Source of the DNA: Xiphophorus maculatus
Lineage: Eukaryota; Chordata; Actinopteri; Cyprinodontiformes; Poeciliidae
Length of the DNA stretch: 64,000 bases
NCBI RefSeq assembly: GCF_002775205.1
Contig: NC_036456.1
Coordinates: 12,551,463-12,615,462 of the forward strand
Reading direction: 5' to 3'
The notes beneath the pieces are model-generated. The model did no database searches and was not told where the DNA came from. It saw only the letters and a program-made list of their open reading frames with translations. This document shows positions 44,361 through 55,249 of this stretch, piece after piece (positions within the stretch are counted from its first letter, which is position 1; the number at the start of each line of letters is the position of its first letter). The translations under genes and the position numbers were made by a program.

Positions 44361-44660
44361 ATTAGGATGGGAAGTAGGGCACAAGAAAAGGGAAGAAGTA
44401 AGGATGGGAAGGAAGGTAAGAAAGGATGCTAAAAGGCAGAAACAAGTGTGTTCGGACACGATGGAAGGGCAGAGGGAAGGAAAAATGACAAGGAGGTAAT
44501 GAACTAAGAGTAGAAGGAAGAAAGGAAGGACATGAGGATGGGAAGAATGGAAGAGAGGAAAATTATGAAGGAAAAAAGTAAGAACACAAAAAACAAGAAA
44601 ACGACCCAAGAGAGGAAGAATGGACACAAAAAGAATGAAAGAAAAGAAGAAATTAGATAA
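44361..44660 (+). repeat. Polypurine tract (degenerate GGAA/GAAG repeats)
   Basis: About 300 bp in which the plus strand is overwhelmingly A and G, with AGGAAGG, GGGAAG and AGAAAGG words. The minus strand gives meaningless L/S/F-rich frames. Such asymmetric tracts can form triplex DNA. Confidence 0.85.
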
Positions 44661-46344
44661 TCGGACAAAGACATCAACATTTATTTTTTATTTAACCAGG
44701 ATAAAAACTCTTTTACAAGAGTCTCCTGGCGAGTGGCAGCAGAACAAGTACAAGTAATTTCTTTCCCCGTTCTGCTTTTTAATTTTCCTGTCCTTATCTG
44801 GGCGTCAAATTCCAATATCCGAGCATGAATTCAGCGCTGATAAAGATCAAAAATTGAAATTCATCTAAGTGAGGCTTTTTTTTGGCAATTCGTGCTTCAC
44901 TGTTTTAAAGTTGATGATCTGGAAACTTTTAATCTGGGGTATAAACAAGGATTAACATGGAGGCTCATTTCTCTCAGCCACTCTTCAAAATGGGAGTAAG
45001 TTTTAAAACGGATCCCGTCTTAAACTTGCCCGGAAAAAGGCAAGTGGAAAAAGGATGGAATCCCCCCCCCCCACACACACACACACACAGAAAATGTAAA
45101 ACCAGTTGCTCTTATGTTGCCATTTTTATTTAGATTGTCCAATTTATGAACATTCAACAAATTTAAAATAATTTATGTTGACATTATAAACAGAGAAAAC
45201 TGTTACAAACTGGATTTTTGCAAAAACAGGACATTTCTGAGCCCTCGGAAAGTATATCATGTTCGATTCTAAAACGTTTTTATTCAGAGAAAGGTTCAGT
45301 ATCACACCCTGACTTCTGGTTTATTATTCTCCACCCCCAAAAGAAAGTCTAGCAACAGTTTGGTAGCAGCCGCTTGGATCCTTTAAGCTTGTGCTTAGCT
45401 AACCTGTATTTTTAGCAGGTAATGAAAACCGAGTGCTCAGCTAAACAGAACCAACAGGACGACAATGGGCCTCCGATTGTTTGCCGAACCAACAGGAACG
45501 GCTTGTTTGGAAAAGACAAAAGCGGCATCAGTCGTGACCGGGGCCGCTCACCTCCGCAGAAAGAGCAGGAGTCCTCATGTAGGAGCAGCGATTTTCAAAA
45601 CCTGTCGGCTTTTAGCAACAGTTCAACACTCGAAGCGGAAGCTGATGAACGCAGCACATGTTCTACATCCTGTCACATTACAGTGAACAGTGCGTTTCCA
45701 TACATCGCTGCGCGCCAGCTGCAGTGGAAACCAGATTGCTGGGTGTTGAAAGGCGACTGGTATGTGCTCTGACTACGCTTTCACACCCACTCTGTCCCGT
45801 CTTTAACTCTGCCGCTGTCAATCAGGCCCGCAGCACCTACTGCAGCTGTGCAGAAAGCTTTCAAACCGGGAACGCGTGAATGTGCAACGTGCATTACATG
45901 CAATACAGCCCAAAAGTCTTAGTGGGTGGATCATTAGGAATAGCTGGAATTGAAGGAGGTGGCATTGTGAGGGGTGAGGTCATTGTAATTTCTAGCTCTA
46001 CCTTTTATTAGGCCGATGTATCGGGTGAAAACAGAAAGCACCAGCGGCTTTAGATAGTTGTCATCAAGCTGCAAATATGACAGCGGGAAAGCCCGAGGGG
46101 TGTGTTACGGCACACAGAGGAGCAGGAATGTGTGGGGTCAGGAAGAGGGACAGACAGAGCAGCCGAGTCGGAGGGGGTGGGGGAGCAAAAGAGGCGAATT
46201 TGCAGGAAAACTGCGTCCAGCGCTCCCATGATTGCCTCCACATTTGAGTGTTGTTGTAGAAGTGAATGTTTCTTAACAAGCCGTCCTTTAACCAGCTGGA
46301 CAAACGGCCTGTAAACTCCTGGCACATACAGCAGCGAAGAAAAC

Positions 46345-46925
46345 ACACATCTCTGAAATTCATCAATTAATCGCGATGAATCGTGATTATATGATTATTG
46401 AAGTAATCGTCAACTAATTTATTAATAGATTAGTCGCTAACTGGTGTATACAGACGCAAAAAAGGCCATTTGCTGAAAGAGCGACATGGTAATGAAGCCA
46501 AAACTATCCAAAAAATATATATACATTCTGTAAAAAGCAAAAAAAGAAGAAACTTTATCTGTAAAAATGATCACCCTGAACCTCTTTGAGTGGAATAGTT
46601 TTAACTTCACCTGGTTCAAATTCAAAATCTGTTAAAAAAAACAAAACAAAAAAATAATATGATAAAAATTACAATAATTATATAAAAAAGCACATTTTCT
46701 ATCCAATTTTTAATAGGTAAATTAATGTTATTTCGCTGCATTAAAACAAAAAAGTGTATTTTCTTATTCAAAAAATGAATTCAATTATTTGTTTATGTGC
46801 AAATGAGAATGATTTTCTAATACTTGAGTGGTTAAATAAAAATTCAGCAGAATGTGCCAATTTTTTATCCAATTAATTGTCAGAATACTTTATATAGAAT
46901 AATCGATTACTAGAATAATCACTAG
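46345..46925 (+). repeat. AT-rich MITE-like repeat, copy 1
   Basis: It shares an ordered set of words with 51898-52210: ATTCATC..., GATTATTGAA.TAAT..TCAACTAATTTA.TAAT, TACAGAC.CAAAAAA.GGC.ATTTGC, and TTTGAGTGGAA/CTCAAGTGGCA before TTTTAACTTCA/TTTTAGCTTCA. Its right end (46875-46925, AATAATCGATTACTAGAATAATCACTAG) is roughly the inverse of the left end, suggesting a palindromic-ended non-autonomous DNA element. Confidence 0.65.
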
Positions 46926-47039
46926 TCGTTTGGAAACTTGTCGTTTGGAAAAGTTGAGAACTAAAAAGTGTAGAGTGCAATTGAATTCAGCGCCACCAAA
47001 GATAAATCCAGTTCTTTTCAGAGTCGCCTGAATATTAGA

Positions 47040-47400
47040 GTTTGTAATTTAACGTGCATTTGTGGCAGAAGAGTAGGACAGTGAAACATGGTGGTGGTGG
47101 TAGCATCGTGCTGTGGGAGATGTTTTTCTTTGGCGTTGAGGGAAATATGGATGCTGGAACAAAACCTGCTAGAAGCTGCAAAAAAGATTTAAAGTGATAG
47201 AGCTCCACCTCTTCTGCAGGAACCCAAAACATTCAGCCGCAGTGGCAGCAGAAAGAATGGTTCAGATCAAAAGTCTTAAAGCCGGGCCTTCAGGGTCAGC
47301 GTCCTGCAAGTTTTAGATGCGAGTCCACTTCAGCATGCCTGATTCAAATAACAGGGTCAAGAGCCGGATTGGGAAGGCCTAGTCAAAGTTGAATATATGT
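47040..47400 (+). mobile_element. Tc1-like element remnant
   Basis: At 47079-47120 the plus strand reads TVKHGGGGSIVLW, the Tc1 transposase hallmark with an extra glycine. About 260 bp later GGCCTAGTCAAAGTTGAA marks the late transposase region. There is no intact frame. Confidence 0.75.
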
Positions 47401-48598
47401 TGAAACCGGATACAGTCTTCTGACTGAACAATTCTGTGTAAATCTCAGTCTGTGGATGAGACTGTTTCCAAGCTGGTGGAAACAAACCTCCAACAGATCT
47501 GTAGCTGGAACCGCAGCACAGTGGAGGCTCAATACAAAAACACACCACACTTTTCACATTCTAACTGGTTAAAGCAAACGATTACAGTTTGTGGTTTTGG
47601 TGTGACAAAATACAAATAAGTTGACGGGAAATGAATAACTTGCATGCCGCTGTTTACACTGCTGCAGAAGAAGGCTCCGCCGTCCCAAAAGGACATCTGT
47701 TATGAAACAGGAAGAACAAACTCCCGAGTCAGAGAGAGCTGCATCTTGACCTTTGACCAAAATACCAACGATAAGAGCGCAATAGCTCCCTGAGTGCCAA
47801 TAAAGATCTCCATTTATCTCTGCAACAAGCTGCATCATAGATTTTCTTTGCAGTTTCAAAAGTCAAGCGGAAGACGATCTATATAAAGTCGGTATTTTCT
47901 GCGTTGCACAAACTGGCTACTGTATTGAAAGCTGCCACGGCACGCCGTGTTCCTGGACTGAAGTGTTTTTTTTGGAAACGTGATCCCTCTCATTCACATA
48001 CCACCAGCGCACTCACATGGCTCTTTGTCTGCTGATTGCAATCTCTGATGATTTGTCTGTGTTGGTGTTGCTCCACAAGTTCTGCCACTAAGACACACCC
48101 CACACACACACACACACATTACGGCGTCATGTTGAGAGAGGTGATATACGGACTGATCGGATGAGCAGGTGGGGTCTCCACTTCTAAGCAAGGCCTCTCC
48201 CAGAAAGTCGGATCGCCCCGGTTCTGACACGGATAATGACACGAAACACCAGAAGCTGTTGCTCCATCTCGGACAGGGTGGAGAGCCGCTGTGACTTCCA
48301 ACGTTTTAGAGCTTCGCAGATTTGACCACAAACATAGCTCCTTTGATTTGCCTGCACGTTCAAACCTGCACGCAGGAAGGCAGACTTTTACAGCTACTGA
48401 CTTAATATTGTTTCATTCATTTAATTACATATTATCAAATAAAAGTGCGCCTTTTTATGTGCTGGAAAAGAAACTTGGAATGCATGATGACATTTTTTCT
48501 AGGTAGCCACACAAACAGTTCTGGATTTGTTGAAAACTTCACACTGTATGATGTGAAGCCCGAAGCCAGAGGATATTTAAGCAAACGTAGCAGATTAA

Positions 48599-48995
48599 CC
48601 CTTTCATGCATAGCGGCCACTGCAGTGGGAAGCTGTCTAAAGCCGTCCACTGTAAGTGCAAAAATAAAATCCAATAAATCCAAAACGGCAGACAAACGAA
48701 AAAGCAACTCAAGATTATCCAGTCCCAACGTCTACTTTAGAAAATATAAAAATATTGCAACATCAAGTAACCCCTAAAGACTAATACTAGTGATGTATTT
48801 TCCAAATAACAACTTTGTATTTGGATAAAAATACAACTGATCACCTAGAAACAAAAATTCAGATTTTTATATTTATTTATTTTATTTTATTTACAAAATT
48901 TGTTTTTGCACCTTTTTATATACCTTAAGAAAATCAACAAAAAAAAATTGGGAAAAAATTCCGACATAAAGAATCCTAATTCATGCATGAACGGG
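48599..48995. mobile_element. piggyBac-type MITE flanked by TTAA
   Basis: The 397-bp segment begins CCCTTTCATGCAT. The reverse complement of its right end begins CCCGTTCATGCAT, so 12 of the first 13 bases match. Both ends are flanked by TTAA (48595-48598 and 48996-48999), the target duplication of the piggyBac superfamily. There is no transposase, so it is non-autonomous. Confidence 0.85.
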
Positions 48996-49059
48996 TTAAA
49001 TTAATTTACGTGGAAGCCGGGTTATTCCTGGTTATTCCTGGTTAATAACGTTTACATTT

Positions 49060-49240
49060 ACAAAATCTGAAAAGTGTGGCGCGCCTTCCTCAGAAAAGAC
49101 ATCTAAAACATGAAGGATCCTGAGAGCCAGAGTTCAGGAAAACCTCTCTAGATATTTGTCCTGCTAAAGAAAAGCATCCCCACAGTATGATGCTGCCACT
49201 GCCATGCTCTAACATGGGGACAGTGTTCTGAGGGTGAAGG
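49060..49240 (-). mobile_element. Tc1-like element fragment
   Basis: CATCCCCACAGTATGATGCTGCCACTGCCATG (split: CATCCCCACAGTATGATGCT at 49177, then GCCACTGCCATG) is the antisense Tc1 signature, followed by a mutated GGGGACAGTGTTCTGAGGGT. Confidence 0.7.
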
Positions 49241-49581
49241 ACTTAATGCATGAGAAGCAGCACTGCTGTATTTCACTAGTAAATTAAAAAGAAACATGAT
49301 TAAATGTGGTTGCTATGTGCAGTTTCATGGTAGAAATCACACTTCTTTAAGAAAGTGGAGTCATGAAGAAGCGTACTTCAAATGGGAATGATTTTCAAGA
49401 ATAATACTCGGGTATGATTGCTGTGCCATGCGGTCACAGCCACACAGTTACCTAAAAGAGAAGTAATAAATAGCTTTGTAACTAATTCTTCCAGTTGTCA
49501 ATGAATAATTGTGATAAAATTCTCTAAGTCCATATTGCCCATACCTTCCGAAAGCGGCACGTTTTAATACCGCCCTGTGTA

Positions 49582-49615
49582 TTAAAATGCTCAAGCCTTC
49601 TCTTGAGCATTTTAA
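49582..49615. repeat. Perfect 14-bp hairpin, 6-nt loop
   Basis: TTAAAATGCTCAAG (49582-49595), loop CCTTCT, exact complement CTTGAGCATTTTAA (49602-49615). Confidence 0.93.
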
Positions 49616-50112
49616 GACTCTTTTAGCACATTTTCGGTTGCAGCTTTAATATGCAATGAGACACGTTTGTAAAAGGATTCACACAAAAGAGAGGCAGCAT
49701 CGCATTCTGTCGCCGAAAACCTGGGTTATCCGCCTGTTTCTGCACAGTAACTGACATTTTCTTCTCACAAAAAAGACCTCCATCCTTCTTCTCGTCTTGA
49801 GATGATTTTAAATAATATATTTGTTCCTCCATCTCCTGCTGACCTGAACTGACTCCGTGTGAAGGAGTCCGGCGCAGCAGCAGCCGTGCGGCGTCTGCTT
49901 TCGTGCGACGCCCCTCGGCTTATGCTGCGGTCTCATGATGCGAGTGTGTAATTACTAATAGCGAGGCTTTCGCTGCTTCCTTTGAAATGCGGTCCAGTTA
50001 TATTAACCAAGTGACATATTGAGCTTTTTTCTCGTCGTTACAGAGAAACTCAATGATTCTCTTTAACCCGAGTTCGGCAGCATGTTGCTTTCCAAACAGT
50101 GGGGCAGATCGG

Positions 50113-50145
50113 TGTGTGTGTGTGGGGGTGTGTGTGTGTTGGTGT
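50113..50145. repeat. Short (GT)n microsatellite
   Basis: GT run with GGGG interruptions, about 33 bp. Confidence 0.85.
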
Positions 50146-51421
50146 GCACATCGATGTCAATGCAGACTGTGTTGGCATGCAGCGGGGAGTGAGTGGGTTG
50201 TTTGTCGGACTGTCTGCAGACAGGAGACTTGGTCAACATGCACAGCAAATATTTATCCAGGACACCGCAGGAGGCTCTGTCAGCTCCTCTTCTCTCCGTA
50301 GAAAATCTCCACCCTTCTCTTTTTTGAACTCCCTCACTCCTAAAGCTGTGGCACAATTAGTGTTAGCTTATCACTGGAGGGAAAAAAATACAGCGTGGAA
50401 AAATAAATGCAATCTCAAACTTTGCTGTCTTGCAATGTTCTTTAAAAGTGGCAACGATCCATCCAGTTAACCGATCAGTTTATTTGTCTATCCATCTGTT
50501 CATCCATCCATCTTCAGCAAAGTCATAGTGATGTTGTGTATTTATGCTTTTGAAACTGTCTAGTTCCATTAATGTGTTAGTTCTGTCTAGTTTCTAGTGT
50601 CTATATTTTAGTACACTTGAAATAAGACAAAAAAGTAACTTTTCTGCAAGATATACTAGTTTGATATTATAGTAAATATTGAATTAAAAAGCACTGGTTT
50701 CACTGACAGATTGTCTCACTTAAAACATGGGAAAATGTATTGTTATAAGTGAAAAAACATGTAATTTCTAATCAGTATTAAAGATTAATTGACTTAAAAG
50801 AAACTCCTATTTTGCTGAAAAGTTATTTGTAAATTACTTTTGTGTCATTTCAAGTGTTCTGTGATATTTGCTCCAGAAACTAGACAAAAATGCTTGTTGG
50901 GATTTTGTGTTTATGTGGTGTGAAAAAGTACAATTTTAACATAAAAGTGGGAAATAAATAGGAGTCACTGGCTATAAAACGATAGCCATGTTTCGTATTG
51001 ACCCACTCAGAAGACACGGCAACTGTACGCCTGCAGTAAAAGCGACAGTATGTGTGTAGAAGCCAGCCAGTTTTTAATTTCTTCAAACAAAACATGTCTT
51101 GTAGACTCAGAGCAGAATCCATGCAACAAAATCCCGTCACCCCATTTCAGATTGTATCTGCAGGCTTGAACTGTAAACCAAAATGAAAGAAAAGGCCACT
51201 CTAGCCTTAAGAAGCTAACTGCTATCACATGTGCACGGTTGGCAAAAAAAAAAAAAAAACCTCTAATGTCATGTAAAGTAAATGTGATCTGCTGTAAAAC
51301 GGCATACAGAGGAAACCGCTGAGAGGTGCAGTGAATGACTGGAAGAGACGGAGTCACATTTGAGTTCAAGTGACTCAAATGGTGACTTGTTGTTTACAGA
51401 CAAGTCATTAATTAAGACTGG

Positions 51422-51835
51422 ACGATCAGTCAATATCAATAATTATTGATTCGTTTTTTGAAATACTGCCAAATGCTGGTGGCGTCACTTTTTTAATCAC
51501 TCCACGCCGTTTTTTATTTTTATTTCTGAGGCACAATGGTTAAAACCTTACACTGCTGCTGCGCCACTTCCTCGACTGGTTGTTGCTGGGTAACCACTTG
51601 AATGAATTGCTTGTTACCTGGGAGGTTGTTGCTAGGTAACTAAAACGCGAGTGAGTTAGTTGAAGCTACAGACCTTACTTAGCTTGCTGTGAAGGGCTGA
51701 GCTGCTGAAGCCTTTCCCCTGCCTACATCTCCCAGAATGCTGTGCAGTTCTAGACCCAAGATCAGTAAATATTCTGTGTATTGAATATTGAATATTCTAT
51801 CAGGCGTATTATCTATTGATATTGATCACGTCTTA
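51422..51835 (+). repeat. X-box repeat family, copy B
   Basis: Same orientation as the copy at 45-415. It contains two X-box-like palindromes, GTTGCTGGGTAAC (51582-51594) and GTTGCTAGGTAAC (51628-51640), then GTGAGTTAGTTGAAGC, CCCAGAATGCTGTGCAGTTC and CAGTAAATATTCTGTGTATTGAATA. It ends near TATTGATATTGATCACG, roughly the inverse of its left end. Confidence 0.75.
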
Positions 51836-51897
51836 ATATTTGTAATGTCTGCTGGGACACAGAGAATCTATCTGGATGATAAATGTAGAAATACATT

Positions 51898-52210
51898 ACG
51901 GCTAAAACAATTCATCGGATTTATCGTGATGAACTGATTATTGAAATAATTATCAACTAATTTAGTAATCAGATAATTGTTAAATGGAGAATACAGACTC
52001 AAAAAAAGGCTATTTGCAAAAGGAACAGCACACTCAGCGAAGTAATTATGACAAAACTGTGCAGAATATATATAGACATTTTGGATCTAAGATAAAAAAA
52101 ACTGTTTGTAAAAATGTTTTACCCAGAACTCCTCAAGTGGCAGGTTTTTTTTAGCTTCAGCTGAATCAAATTATTTAAGAGAAATCTCTTAATAGGTACT
52201 CTTTGTTGTC
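51898..52210 (+). repeat. AT-rich MITE-like repeat, copy 2
   Basis: Shares an ordered set of words with the copy at 46345-46925. It lies about 60 bp after X-box copy B and appears truncated on the right. Confidence 0.6.
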
Positions 52211-53329
52211 TAATTATAAAGAGGACAAATAAATAAATCCAGCATCAGATGAATTTATGGGTCCTGTTAAAGGTCGGTGGAGGGTGCCGGGGACACAAAG
52301 TTCCCGTTTCATGTAAATTAACCGCATTGTGACGAAATCACCGTTCCGTTCCATACGGGACGTAATGATTCATATTTAGATTCTGCTGAGGCACCAAAAA
52401 ATGGAACAAAAAACGGAACCAGACACCCTGTCCCCTACTAATTTAGGCACAAAAACACATCATAAATATAAACAATTTCATTAATTTGAGATGACACTCT
52501 AGAAGAAACAGAAGCAGTAAACAAGGCTGATGCCTTCCTCCAACCCCCCCGTCTCCTCAATGTGCAATTTCAGCTTGTTTACTCTTGAACAGGTATGACT
52601 AAATGTGTAAACAAGAGAGTTAAGAGCATTTCATTTCCTCTCTACTGCCAATTTGATGCTGCTAATGCTCCACTTAGGGCGCCGTGACGCCTGCAGTGGA
52701 GAGGAACATTGTGTCGACGGCTGTGGAGAGGTGAGTGTGAGCGAGGAAGAGGAGGAAGAGGACGAGGAGGAGGTCCTCGTGTTCTCGCAACAGAAAAGCG
52801 ACAGCAGGACATTTCCCAGGGATATAAAGCGGCTTGTTGGATAGGAAGTCTTTTCAATACTGAGCAGACGTACAGATGTCGTCACTTTACTAAATATGGA
52901 CAGATGAGTTCCTTTAAATTAGATCATAGAAAAATGTGTGCACCCTTAACTATGACATTTCTCCTTCCACCCAACTTTCTATTAACCCTTCCAGGTGATC
53001 CAGCCAAATTTGCAGTACCGCAATTCTGCCACATTTTGCCCCATCTGAAAAATTCCAGCGGTTTCTGAAAGGGGAGACGTTGCGCTTTTCAGCCACTATC
53101 GGGTTATTACGGTAATTTCACCCCCGCCATAGCAGGAAGGGATATTAATCTGAGATCTTTTAATAGACGCCAAATTGCAAAAATAACTTGCTAGGTATTC
53201 AAAGTTCCAGTTGTTATGAATAAAAGGGCAAATATAAATACTCACAGGACATTTAAAGAACTGCACAGAAGATAAGCAAAAAAAATCCAGGCAGAGATTT
53301 TAAACTTAGGACATAAAGGGTTTTATTGT

Positions 53330-53580
53330 CAACAGCATCTGAAAGTTCCTTTAAATCAAGACTAAAACCCACCTGTTCAGAGTTCCCTTTCATTCATAGT
53401 AATTGAAACATTGATCAACACATAGGATGTGTATTGATGATTTTAATGGTAGCATTTTAAAATAAATGTAATGTTTATTGAATTACGTCATACTAGTGAT
53501 GACTGATGTTTTTATGAGCTAAAGCACTTTGAGCCGCCTTGTCGCTGACATGTGCTACACTAATAAACTTGACTTGACAT
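53330..53580 (+). mobile_element. LINE/SINE 3' tail
   Basis: The block starting CTGAAAGTTCCTTTAAATCA then AGACTAAAACCCACCTGTTC, through GAGCTAAAGCACTTTGAGCC then GCCTTGTCGCTGACATGTGC, to the terminal repeat AAACTTGACTTGAC, is the 3' end of a very common fish non-LTR retroelement. The 5' part is missing. Confidence 0.7.
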
Positions 53581-53910
53581 GCACGCACACTGTGTACCAC
53601 ATTATAATTCAAGTGCCATGCAGTAAAACTCTAATATATTTTCCCTGCTTGAGGCACTTCAATCACCCTTGATGCCCAAGAGTCCAATAGTCGAGGCACC
53701 ACAACCATTTCTTTGCAGTAACGTTGAGACACCATTTGGTTACGTTCTGCGTTTGGTCTTTGTTCTCAATGTAAAGATTTTAATCAGTAATTTGTTCTTT
53801 TTGTTGTTGTTTGTGCTCATCTGTAATTGGTTATTTTGTAGGTCAACACCTCGGTTTGCTAATCTGTAATGTTTATGTTTTTAACATCGGATTTTTCTCT
53901 TCACCTAAAT

Positions 53911-54212
53911 CTGTGGTTCTCATAGATTTTCTTCTGCCCCCCTATGGATTACAATAAAATCCCCCCCCCCAAAAAAATCAACTGGGCACACACATCGTTC
54001 AACCAGCCATAAAAAATATACATATATTTTGTTTTCAAACTCCACTGAAGTTTATTTCACACTTCAGGTTGCAACAAAACACACTATAAACCATCTTTAC
54101 AGTGAAACTGTTTTTTGTTTTTTTCATTCATCCATACTGCTTCCCGCGCCCCCCCCTTGCAAAGACATGGCGCCCCCCATAGTGGACGCGCCCCACACTT
54201 TGGGAACCACTG
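53911..54212. mobile_element. hAT MITE with perfect 8-bp target-site duplication
   Basis: The 302-bp segment starts CTGTGGTTCTCATAG and the reverse complement of its end is CAGTGGTTCCCAAAG (12 of 15 match). It is flanked on both sides by ACCTAAAT (53903-53910 and 54213-54220). The interior is C-rich (runs of eight or more C) with CGCGCCCC words, as in the fish MITE family that ends TTTGGGAACCACTG. There is no coding capacity. Confidence 0.92.
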
Positions 54213-54954
54213 ACCTAAATAAAGATGCTCAAATTACTCTTCTTTTCTCCATACTGCTTCCTCAATTACAGCTTTGTGCAACAAGTGTGGTTGCAGCCAA
54301 CAGTATAAACACTATTGTTTCGTCTTACTGATTTTTTTCCTTGTGCCCATTTCCTGACTTATAGGATGAAAAAAGACCTCTGCCTCACCTGAATCGAATG
54401 TTTCCTACTCTTAACCCCTTTTAAAGAGTGGCTAGGAGAAATTGGTCCTTGATGGTTCTTCAACAGTCTAATCAGCTGGTTGCCGATGTTTGCAGCACGT
54501 GTTACTTCTAAATAGGGAAATGTTTCCATTTAGCCCTAAAAGCAAATACAGTCCCCTGGTTTAAGACACAAAAACATGGACCCAATTTCAAACCAGGTAA
54601 ATCCCAATGCAAACTGACACCAAGCTGAACCAACACCTCTCTGCTTCGACACGCCCCTCCTAAAGTACTGGAGTCATACTTTTCCATTTTTAAGATATAA
54701 ATTTAAAATCCATAAATTGTATAGGAGCTTATTGTTCTTATAAAATTTCACTTTCAAAATTCTCAATTTTTTCCAGACTTGGATGCTTAGATTATTTTTT
54801 GGCTGGGAGATTTGAGCACAAATAAAACCTGAACACAGACAATTTTATGCAGAATTTCTTTCCATGCTCATCTACATCTGGAAAATGATCAAATCCTTTT
54901 GGACTTTCAGTACCTTGAGAAACCCTAAAGAATTAATGATAAAATATTGAAACA

Positions 54955-55150
54955 TTTAGGGATGATCGATGAGCGTACTGACCGACGGCTGAAGAAACCA
55001 ATGATTGAATGGTCAGACAGATTGATGGACACAACGATGGACAGACGGATGAAGCAGCCAATGATTTTTTGGATGAATGGATGGAGCGATGGATGGATGA
55101 AAGTATAACGACAAATGGATTGATTACCAGAATGATGGATGAATGGTTTG
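54955..55150. repeat. Degenerate GGAT/GATG minisatellite
   Basis: Imperfect repeats of GATGGA, GGATGA and GAATGG, interspersed with GACAGA and ACCAATGATT (the last occurring twice). Confidence 0.75.
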
Positions 55151-55249
55151 CGTATATTAATAATTTGAGGAAGAAACCAATGGATTGATGCTTAGAGAAT
55201 TTGGAAGTTTTCCACAGCATTTCTTTACTTTCTTTACACAATCCAGCTT

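Noticed and set aside
45422-45772. 116-codon plus-strand frame starting MKTECSAKQNQQ
   Set aside because: Residue mix and codon use look random, neighbouring frames are equally open, and there are no flanking splice signals or recognisable motif.
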